DNA of 64,000 bases from Ruminococcus sp. (lineage in GTDB: Bacteria; Bacillota; Clostridia; Oscillospirales; Ruminococcaceae). Each line of letters opens with the position of its first letter. Positions within the stretch are counted from its first letter, which is position 1. The notes beneath the pieces are model-generated. The model did no database searches. It saw only the letters and a list, made by a program, of their open reading frames with translations, and was not told the DNA's origin. Location of the stretch: the NCBI GenBank assembly GCA_017484095.1, contig JAFUTU010000059.1:1-64000 (forward strand), written 5' to 3'. The position numbers and the translations under genes were made by a program. Of the stretch, positions 58,133 to 64,000 are shown one piece after another.

Positions 58133-59386
58133 ATGCCGAATGAGACACTGAAAAAATGCCTGTTCTGCGGAAAATCCGAGAACAAGGTAAAGAATATGTT
58201 CAGCGCAGGCAATGCCCATATCTGCGAGGAATGTGTCATTTACTGCTATGATGTGCTTGCTGAGCAGGAGGGTCTGCCTGTGGCAAGACCAAAGGTTCAG
58301 GGCAGTAAGAGCACAAAGAACAAGTCAGGCATAGACCTTAAAAAGCCCTCTGAGATAAAGGCAGTGCTCGATGAGTACGTAATAGGGCAGGAGGCAGCCA
58401 AGATAGCTCTTTCAGTTGCGGTATACAATCATTACAAGAGGATAATGTCGCTCGATGATAATGATGATGTAGAGATTCAGAAGAGCAATGTTCTGCTCAT
58501 AGGCCCTACAGGTACGGGTAAGACGCTGATCGCACAGACGCTGGCAAAGCTTCTGAACGTGCCGTTCGCTATTGCTGACGCTACCACTCTTACAGAGGCA
58601 GGATACGTCGGCGATGATGTTGAGAACGTACTGACAAGGCTGATACAGGCAGCTGATTATAACGTTGAGGCTGCACAAAACGGTATCATCTATATAGATG
58701 AGATAGATAAGATATCCAGAAAATCCGAGAACACCTCTATCACCCGTGATGTCAGCGGTGAGGGCGTTCAGCAGGCGCTTCTGAAAATAGTTGAGGGTAC
58801 AGTATCGAATGTGCCTCCTCAGGGCGGAAGAAAGCACCCGATGCAGGAGTTTATACACATTGATACAAAGAATATACTGTTTATCTGCGGAGGAGCGTTT
58901 GACGGCCTTGAAAAGGTCATCGAGAAAAGAACGGATTCGTCATCTCTCGGCTTTGGCGCAAATGTTAAGGCTAAGACAGAAGAGCATAACCTTATGCAGA
59001 AGGTGGTGCCTCATGACCTGGTGAAGTACGGCATCGTGCCTGAGCTGGTCGGAAGGCTGCCTGTTATAACAGTGCTCGAAGAGCTCGACGAGGATGCTCT
59101 TTGCAGGATACTTACAGAGCCTAAGAACTCTCTTATAAAGCAGTATACAAAGCTGTTCAAGCTTGACGGCATCGACTTTGAAATAACTGATGATGCAATG
59201 AGAGAGATCGCCAAGGAGACCATCAAAGAAAAGACTGGTGCAAGAGGTCTGAGATCTGTAGTCGAAAGACTTCTTACAAAGCTGATGTTCGATGCGCCTT
59301 CCGATAAAACGATCAAAGGCATAAAGATCACTGCTGACTGTGTTACTAAAGGCGCTGAGCCTGAGATAATCAGAGAAGAACAATAA
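58133..59386 (+). CDS. clpX: ATP-dependent Clp protease, ATPase subunit ClpX
   Basis: 417 residues. N-terminal zinc module [11 protein letters not shown]...ICEECV, Walker [13 protein letters not shown] (about 123-134), Walker [11 protein letters not shown], the substrate-gripping pore loop GYVGDD (about 161-166), sensor 2 [10 protein letters not shown]. The IGF loop that docks into ClpP reads LGF in this protein (SLGFGANVK). Ribosome site GGTGAGAT. Confidence 0.98.
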   Translation: MPNETLKKCLFCGKSENKVKNMFSAGNAHICEECVIYCYDVLAEQEGLPVARPKVQGSKSTKNKSGIDLKKPSEIKAVLDEYVIGQEAAKIALSVAVYNHYKRIMSLDDNDDVEIQKSNVLLIGPTGTGKTLIAQTLAKLLNVPFAIADATTLTEAGYVGDDVENVLTRLIQAADYNVEAAQNGIIYIDEIDKISRKSENTSITRDVSGEGVQQALLKIVEGTVSNVPPQGGRKHPMQEFIHIDTKNILFICGGAFDGLEKVIEKRTDSSSLGFGANVKAKTEEHNLMQKVVPHDLVKYGIVPELVGRLPVITVLEELDEDALCRILTEPKNSLIKQYTKLFKLDGIDFEITDDAMREIAKETIKEKTGARGLRSVVERLLTKLMFDAPSDKTIKGIKITADCVTKGAEPEIIREEQ

Positions 59387-59390
59387 AGAT

Positions 59391-59424
59391 AAAGCTCCCG
59401 AGGTCGTTTTCGGGAGCTTTTTTG
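59391..59424 (+). terminator. terminator after clpX
   Basis: AAGCTCCCGA/TCGGGAGCTT with an 8-nt loop and TTTTTTG. Confidence 0.92.
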
Positions 59425-59471
59425 CATATAGTTCGCCTTGTCCGCATATCTATTATCAAGGAGATGATGAT

Positions 59472-60188
59472 ATGAAAAAGCTTGAAGCGGTGATATGCTG
59501 TGCTTTGCTTTTAGTGTTCGGGGGGCTTTGCATTTACGGTAAAAGAACAGGGGAGGCGATAATGACTTCCGCGGGGGTAAAAGCGTCTCCCGAGAGACCT
59601 GCTCTGGTAATAGATGCAGGCCACGGGGGTGCAGACGGCGGCTGCGTTTCGGTTAACGGGGCAGTTGAAAAGGATATAAACCTGAACATATTGCTGACAT
59701 TGAGAGACACTATGACTGTAATGGGTTACGATGTGACCTGCACCAGAGAGACTGACACCTCTATCCATGATAAGGGTGTCGAGGGGCTCAAAAACCAGAA
59801 GCTCTCCGATATGAAAAACAGACTGGCGATCTTCGGGAAGTATAAGGACGGTATCTCAGTATCTATCCACCAGAACCAGTTTACCGACCCGAAATACAGC
59901 GGAGCGCAGATGTTTTACAGTGAGAAAAACTCTGAGGGCGAGGTATTGGCGAAAATAATGCAGGGGCAGTTCAAGGCTCTGCTGCAGCCTGAGAATGAGC
60001 GTGAGGCTAAAGCTGTAGGAGATGACCTGTATCTGCTGGACAACACAAGTAACCCTGCCGTTATGATAGAGTGCGGCTTTCTCTCAAATCCTGATGAGGC
60101 AGCTAAGCTTGAAAGCGAAGCTTATCAGAAGCAGGTGGCTTTCACTATTATGACAGGGATAAAAGAATATGAACTGAGTAAAAAATAA
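59472..60188 (+). CDS. N-acetylmuramoyl-L-alanine amidase, CwlD-like
   Basis: 238 residues. N-terminal membrane helix or signal peptide (about 5-22), then an Amidase_3 domain: zinc ligands in VIDAGHGGADGG (His about 52), Glu in EKDINLNI, His in SIHQN and the catalytic Glu in MIECGFLSNPDEA. Small single-domain amidases of this form include CwlD of spore cortex, but a vegetative cell-wall role is equally possible. Ribosome site AAGGAGATGATG. Confidence 0.9.
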   Translation: MKKLEAVICCALLLVFGGLCIYGKRTGEAIMTSAGVKASPERPALVIDAGHGGADGGCVSVNGAVEKDINLNILLTLRDTMTVMGYDVTCTRETDTSIHDKGVEGLKNQKLSDMKNRLAIFGKYKDGISVSIHQNQFTDPKYSGAQMFYSEKNSEGEVLAKIMQGQFKALLQPENEREAKAVGDDLYLLDNTSNPAVMIECGFLSNPDEAAKLESEAYQKQVAFTIMTGIKEYELSKK

Positions 60189-60216
60189 GAGACCTTTTCA
60201 GGCCTCTTATTTTTTA
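60178..60216. terminator. bidirectional terminator between the amidase gene and the trmB operon
   Basis: AAAAATAAGAGACC (ends 60194) and GGCCTCTTATTTTTT (60201-60215) form a stem with A and T runs; both genes' stop codons lie inside it. Confidence 0.85.
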
Positions 60217-60647
60217 GTGGTTTTTAAATAACCCCAGTTGTCATCAAGCTCGGTCTCATAATTTTTATCGACCGAATCATCATCGGTATGGAAGATGTAA
60301 TAGTGATCGTACTCTGAATAGTAGTCAACATCGTGCCCGTCATAGGAAAGATATATTATCCCAAGCTCTGACAGCTCACCGAAGGTATCGTCAAGACCTT
60401 TTATAAGGTCTTTGCAGCTGCTGACAGACCGCTTTCCGAAAGTCTTGCCGTAGTTCGTTATCCCCTCGGCAGTCCTGACAAATACTTTTTGGTTATCCTC
60501 CCAGACAGCTTTTATCCTGCTGTCGCTCCTGAGATAGCGCTGGTGTGCAAAGCCGATGATGACGACCGTCAGCAGAATAAGTATCACAATAAGCTTCTTC
60601 ACTCTAGCAGGGGTGAGGAACTTTTTTTGCTTTGTCTCAGTTTCCAA
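60207..60647 (-). CDS. single-span membrane protein of unknown function
   Basis: 146 residues: basic N-terminus, one membrane helix (about 19-35), then an extracytoplasmic domain ending in a Tyr/Asp-rich stretch (YLSYDGHDVDYYSEYDHYY, then HTDDDS). Start TTG at 60647 with GGAGG 6 nt upstream, inside the end of trmB (11-nt overlap). Not recognised. Last gene of the galK-trmB run. Confidence 0.75.
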   Translation of the reverse strand: METETKQKKFLTPARVKKLIVILILLTVVIIGFAHQRYLRSDSRIKAVWEDNQKVFVRTAEGITNYGKTFGKRSVSSCKDLIKGLDDTFGELSELGIIYLSYDGHDVDYYSEYDHYYIFHTDDDSVDKNYETELDDNWGYLKTTKK

Positions 60648-61308
60648 GGTATGCCTCCAGTCTGTATATCGGCTTTCCTATATCGGAAAACATTTTTTCG
60701 TATTCGGTAACTATGTTGCCCTCGAAATCACTGTTGTGAAGGTCAAGAGATATGTTTCTCAGCTTGTAGCCTGCCTCTGAGAACTGTTCTAATGAGAACT
60801 CAAAAAAGTGCATATTATCGGTCTTCTGGAAGATCGCTCCGCCGCTTTTGAGTAATTTTTTGTACAGTTCTAGAAATCTCACATGAGTGAGCCTGTGGGC
60901 AGCATAGGTGTTTTTCGGAAAAGGGCAGCTGAAATTAAGGTAGATGCACTCTACTGAGTGCTCGGGGATAAAGCAGTCAAGGTATTCAGCGTTACCCCTT
61001 GCGAATCTTACGTTTTTGATATCCTGCTCCAATGCCTTTTCTGCTGCCTGAACGATAACGTTCGATGACTTTTCAACACCGATGATGTTAAAGTCAGTCT
61101 CACGCTTTGCAAGCTCGCAGGCAAACTGACCCTTGCCACAGCCAATCTCCAGTATCAGAGGAGCCTCACGCCCAAACAATTCTTCGGGCACTATCAGTTC
61201 CTTGTTTGATTTATCCGAAAAATCCTTGCTGTCTCTGTCCATACGGAAGATCATATCTCCGCATTTTTCAAGCCTTTCGTCAAGGTTTTTCTTTCTTCTC
61301 ATCCGCAT
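60637..61308 (-). CDS. trmB: tRNA (guanine-46-N7)-methyltransferase
   Basis: 223 residues. SAM-binding LEIGCGKGQFACELA (about 53-67), GVEKSS, and the family's substrate motif, here IYLNFSCPFPKNTYAAHRLTH (21 residues from about 122). The usual Asp of NFSDPWPK is Cys in this copy. C-terminal TDN...FEFS and NIVTEYEKMFSDIGKPIYRLE are typical. Forms m7G46 in tRNA variable loops. Ribosome site AGAGGAA; 12 nt after the membrane protein gene. Confidence 0.9.
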   Translation of the reverse strand: MRMRRKKNLDERLEKCGDMIFRMDRDSKDFSDKSNKELIVPEELFGREAPLILEIGCGKGQFACELAKRETDFNIIGVEKSSNVIVQAAEKALEQDIKNVRFARGNAEYLDCFIPEHSVECIYLNFSCPFPKNTYAAHRLTHVRFLELYKKLLKSGGAIFQKTDNMHFFEFSLEQFSEAGYKLRNISLDLHNSDFEGNIVTEYEKMFSDIGKPIYRLEAYLGN

Positions 61309-61320
61309 AGTGTTTTCCTC

Positions 61321-61881
61321 TCAGTTCTGGCTCTTTTGTTTTTTGCTCATGCTCTCGATGATCGCCGAAATGATATTTGATACAGCCGTTACCCCAACGA
61401 ACGAAAACATCACGCACATTATCAGCCATTTGTAGTTAGGTATGATCTTGTCAGGTTTCTTTGCGATATAGCACCTCATACCGTCATGCTCGATGCTCTT
61501 GTCTTTTTTGATGTACGGTCCTTCATCCCAGACGATGACAATGCCGCCCTCATCAACGCTTTTGATATAGCTCGGCAGCTCAGTCTTATCACTGATCGCG
61601 ATAAGGTAATCACTCTTGGTCAGATCCCGGCATTTGAAATAGTGATAGCCGTTTTCGGTCTCTGTGTAGGTAACGTTCTCGGTAGATGCGTTGCCTAACG
61701 TTGAGCGATCTTTTACTTCACTGTTCCGGTATCTGTTATAGACAAAGCTGGTTACGGCCGCTGCTGCGATAAGAACAAACAGAACATTGCTTACAGGCTT
61801 TCTCTTGCCTTTAAGCGTAAATACTGTAACGATAACAGTGCAGATCACAGCTGCGATCAGCAAGATCAGCGTTATGTTCAT
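61321..61881 (-). CDS. membrane protein of unknown function
   Basis: 186 residues. Two N-terminal membrane helices (about 3-22 and 31-49), an extracytoplasmic domain (about 55-145) that includes YHYFKCRDLTKSDYLIAISD, and a C-terminal helix (about 150-172) with a basic tail. Not recognised. Starts 2 nt after the upstream gene's stop, with AAAGGAAAAT as ribosome site inside that gene's end. Confidence 0.78.
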   Translation of the reverse strand: MNITLILLIAAVICTVIVTVFTLKGKRKPVSNVLFVLIAAAAVTSFVYNRYRNSEVKDRSTLGNASTENVTYTETENGYHYFKCRDLTKSDYLIAISDKTELPSYIKSVDEGGIVIVWDEGPYIKKDKSIEHDGMRCYIAKKPDKIIPNYKWLIMCVMFSFVGVTAVSNIISAIIESMSKKQKSQN

Positions 61882-61883
61882 TT

Positions 61884-62420
61884 TTATTTTCCTTTGTGCT
61901 TTTTTCTAATTTTATGTATAAAATAATCTGTATCCGATGTAACATTCAGCCACATTGCTGCCGAGCCTGTCAGTACGTTCTCGAAAGGATATACAGTCAG
62001 CATTATCTCGGGCATATCATCGCCTGAAAAATGCGGCGTCACCTTAAAGCTGATCTCGTTGTTCATACGGTTTATCATATCTTGCTCGGAAACTTTTTTG
62101 AAAGGCTTGCTGTCAATGGCATCAGGTATTTTTATATCGGGAAATCTTGCCTGATAAATGCGCTTGCCGTCACTTTTTGTGATAAGCTTGAGATCATATC
62201 TCACAGGCTGCAGCTTTCCCTTAACATAGCAGTTCCTTGTCAGTCCGGAAAAGGTTACCCTGCCGTTATCTATGTCATCTCCCGAGATAGCTACGCAAAG
62301 CCCCTTTGCAGATGCCTTGCCGCTGCTTTCCACCCCGAAGGAGAACGCAAGACCGTCTATCATTACCTCACCGCAGGTGGAAAACCTGAGACTCACCTGC
62401 TTTTTTGCACCGCCAAACAT
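61884..62420 (-). CDS. soluble protein of unknown function downstream of galK
   Basis: 178 residues, no signal peptide or membrane helix, beta-rich in appearance, ending in a very basic tail (IHKIRKKHKGK). No motif recognised. AAGGAG precedes the ATG; 9 nt after galK, so cotranscribed. No similarity to the usual galT or galE neighbours. Confidence 0.75.
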   Translation of the reverse strand: MFGGAKKQVSLRFSTCGEVMIDGLAFSFGVESSGKASAKGLCVAISGDDIDNGRVTFSGLTRNCYVKGKLQPVRYDLKLITKSDGKRIYQARFPDIKIPDAIDSKPFKKVSEQDMINRMNNEISFKVTPHFSGDDMPEIMLTVYPFENVLTGSAAMWLNVTSDTDYFIHKIRKKHKGK

Positions 62421-62429
62421 AGCTTCTCC

Positions 62430-63668
62430 TTAAAGGCTTACCTCGGCGCCGCCGACAGGTCTTATCGACAGCACGTAGCATGAGCTTTCACCAAACACAG
62501 CTTCTATCTTCTTTCTGAACTCGTCCAGTATATCGTTCGGAACGAAAGCCTGGATAGTGCCTGCAAAGCCTCCTCCGTGAACTCTGCAGGCACCTCTGCC
62601 CCCGAGAGCGCTCTTCGCGATATAAAGTGCCAGTGAAAGTCCCTGGGAATTCGGTGCGGAGGACGCAAATATGTTTTGCAGATACTTGTATGACGAATCA
62701 CCCGATTCATTTATCAGCCTGAGGAAGCTGTCGATGTCGCCTTCCTCAAGAGCCTTTGCCTGTGCCGGAACTCTGTCATTGTCATCAAAGAAATGCAAAG
62801 CTCGCAGGACGGCTCTGTCACTGCATTTTTCGCGTACAGCCTTTATATTATCGAGAAGCTGCTCTTTAGTTATCTCTCTGAGAACGCTTTTGCCGAAAAA
62901 CTCAGCAACAGACTTCATCTCCTGAGGGATAGCTGCATATTCGGGAGTAAGGTCGGCATGGTCTCCCTTGGTGTCAACTATGCAGAGTGCATAGCCCGAG
63001 CCTGCAAAGTCATAGTCTACCTTATTGATGACCGGCTCTTTGACATCCTTGAAGTCGATAGTTATGAAGCTTCCGACAGATGAAGCCATCTGATCCATAA
63101 GACCTGAAGGCTTGCCGAAATAAACGTTCTCGGCATATTGGGAAAGCTGAGCGACCTCAACAGCGGAGACAGCATGATCGTTATACAAGCCGTTCAGTAT
63201 CGTGCCAATGAGGACCTCAAAAGCTGCCGATGATGAAAGCCCCGATCCTTTAAGTACGTTTGAAGTGGTGTAAGCCTTGAAGCCGCCTGCCTTGTGGCCG
63301 TTTTTGATAAAGCCTGCCGCCATTCCTCTGATAAGTGAAGCTGAGGTGTTTTTATCATTCTCCTTTACTTCCGTATCGGAAATATCTATCACGTCCTGAG
63401 GGAAGCCTTCGGACTTTACGGTAATAACATGGTCATCGGTCTCTCTGACCGCAGCGATAACATCGAGAGATACGCCTGCCGCAAACACACGGCCGAGGTT
63501 ATGGTCTGTATGGTTGCCGCCTATCTCTGTTCTGCCAGGGGCTGAGAAAAAGCGAGTCGGCTTCTCACCAAAGAGGTTTTCAAACTCCTCGGCAGCTTTA
63601 AGGTACCTCTCCCGCTGCATCGGTATTTTGTCAGCAGTGTAGATATCTTCAAGAGTATAGCTTTTCAT
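62430..63668 (-). CDS. galK: galactokinase
   Basis: 412 residues, GHMP kinase that makes galactose-1-phosphate. The substrate motif is FFSAPGRTEIGGNHTDHN (about 39-56); the common form is PGRVNLIGEHTDYN, so ...TEIGGNHTDH is the clostridial variant. ATP loop VLKGSGLSSSAAFEVLIG (about 138-155) and C-terminal RVHGGGFAGTIQAFV. The ATG at 63668 follows AAAGGACG; a longer frame begins before that. No galT or galE is near. Heads a five-gene run with two unknowns and trmB. Confidence 0.93.
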   Translation of the reverse strand: MKSYTLEDIYTADKIPMQRERYLKAAEEFENLFGEKPTRFFSAPGRTEIGGNHTDHNLGRVFAAGVSLDVIAAVRETDDHVITVKSEGFPQDVIDISDTEVKENDKNTSASLIRGMAAGFIKNGHKAGGFKAYTTSNVLKGSGLSSSAAFEVLIGTILNGLYNDHAVSAVEVAQLSQYAENVYFGKPSGLMDQMASSVGSFITIDFKDVKEPVINKVDYDFAGSGYALCIVDTKGDHADLTPEYAAIPQEMKSVAEFFGKSVLREITKEQLLDNIKAVREKCSDRAVLRALHFFDDNDRVPAQAKALEEGDIDSFLRLINESGDSSYKYLQNIFASSAPNSQGLSLALYIAKSALGGRGACRVHGGGFAGTIQAFVPNDILDEFRKKIEAVFGESSCYVLSIRPVGGAEVSL

Positions 63669-63700
63669 AGGTAAACGTCCTTTCATAAATGTTTTTTCTC

Positions 63701-63729
63701 ATTATATCACAGACTTAAAAAAAAGTAAA
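63701..63729 (-). promoter_or_regulatory. promoter of galK
   Basis: TTTACT (63724-63729), 17-bp spacer, TATAAT (63701-63706). The -35 adjoins an inverted repeat core (copy C). Confidence 0.8.
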
Positions 63730-63751
63730 GTGCTCGCCGCACGGCTGGACA
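63724..63751 (+). repeat. repeat core, copy C (near galK)
   Basis: AAGTGCTCGCCGCACGGCTG (from 63728) then GACA, identical to the core of copies A and B over most of its length but without the downstream promoter module. It lies opposite to galK, and its AAAG end forms the galK -35 box on the other strand. Confidence 0.75.
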
Positions 63752-63781
63752 GTATACAACTGCGAAAAAATACTCATCTTC

Positions 63782-63940
63782 TCATTTTTCTTTTTGCTTT
63801 AGTATTTCCTGCACAAGGTTGAAGTCATGCTGAGGGATTATAGCAGGATGTGTGTTTTCAAATATGACGCGGTTCTCTTTCGGATTTTAGAAGCGTTTTT
63901 TGTACCTGAAGAACTTAACGATATAGAATTATTGTTCTTT
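63782..63940 (-). pseudogene. remnant of a large serine recombinase
   Basis: The minus strand from 63886 to the TGA at 63782-63784 encodes NPKENRVIFENTHPAII, then PQHDFNLVQEILKQKEK. The ENTHPAII...F..VQ pattern is the end of the Recombinase domain of large serine recombinases in clostridial mobile elements. In the same frame upstream lie YKKRF, a TAA at 63887-63889, FYIVKFFR and a further TAA, so the gene is broken. The rest of 63757-64000 shows no gene. Confidence 0.6.
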
Positions 63941-64000
63941 AAACTCTTGATCCCAGTAATTATAAATATATGCCAGATTTGTTATAATTATCAGATTCTT

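Noticed and set aside
1..64000. CRISPR array, rRNA operon, prophage, toxin-antitoxin or defence island
   Set aside because: I looked for regularly spaced repeats, rRNA signatures, phage structural genes and typical defence domains; none is present. The gene content is ordinary core genome.

Overview
The window is a chromosomal segment of a Gram-positive gut-type clostridium, most likely a Ruminococcus or close relative (Oscillospiraceae/Ruminococcaceae). This is inferred from the Firmicutes gene set (RNase Y, SepF-YlmH-DivIVA, RbgA, ClpXP-Tig, miaB-ymcA-mutSL-miaA-hfq), strong AGGAGG ribosome sites, TTG/GTG starts, consensus sigma-A promoters with 17-bp spacers, and T-box, THF and yybP-ykoY regulation. 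No rRNA, CRISPR array, prophage or intact insertion sequence was seen; nearly all of it is core genome.

Layout. 1-1.8 kb: a threonine T-box transcript (minus) with a small membrane protein and then thrS, cut by the window edge. 2-5.2 kb: rny and an O-antigen-ligase-like membrane protein. 5.3-6 kb: a minus-strand cluster of five tRNAs (Val, Asp, Phe, Gly-GCC and an aberrant Gly-UCC). 6-9.5 kb (minus): a signal-peptidase-like protein lacking its nucleophile, a secreted transglutaminase-like protein and a CorC-type CBS protein. 10-15.3 kb: prfC, then iorA-iorB and a phenylacetate-CoA-ligase-like gene (aryl-pyruvate oxidation). 15.3-16.5 kb: a Ca/Na-exchanger-family transporter under a yybP-ykoY (Mn2+) riboswitch. 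16.5-18.5 kb (minus): folT-folC under a THF riboswitch. 18.6-20 kb: a lone ABC ATPase and pyrE. 20-31 kb: miaB, ymcA, mutS, mutL, miaA, hfq, an HlyD-like membrane protein, yggS, sepF, ylmH, divIVA. 32-36 kb: lspA, rluD, a Cof hydrolase and split transketolase. 36.6-40.7 kb (minus): malic enzyme with a TSCPD protein, a glutaredoxin, a PHP phosphoesterase and an RluA-type pseudouridine synthase. 40.8-49.5 kb: uvrB, uvrA, an M50 protease, a radical-SAM pair and rplS. 49.6-55 kb: two tandem signal peptidases, rbgA, rnhB, yraN, thrC, a membrane protein. 55-60 kb: a DUF1540 protein, a metallophosphoesterase, tig-clpP-clpX, a cell-wall amidase. 60-63.7 kb (minus): galK, two unknowns, trmB and another unknown. 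63.8 kb to the end: a decayed serine-recombinase remnant.

The working themes are translation and RNA maturation (thrS, prfC, tRNAs, miaA/miaB, RluA-type enzymes, rplS, rbgA, trmB, rny, hfq), DNA repair (mutSL, uvrAB), protein export and turnover (lspA, lepB pair, M50, ClpXP, Tig) and cell division (sepF, ylmH, divIVA).

No obvious new multi-gene system was found. The best leads lie between genes: (1) a dispersed ~95-bp repeat that carries a complete promoter and sits in front of hfq, lepB and malic enzyme, with further core copies near galK and as terminators; (2) a ~220-bp inverted-repeat element flanked by 14-bp direct repeats; (3) an aberrant tRNA-Gly; (4) several structured leaders, including hairpins built around ribosome sites.
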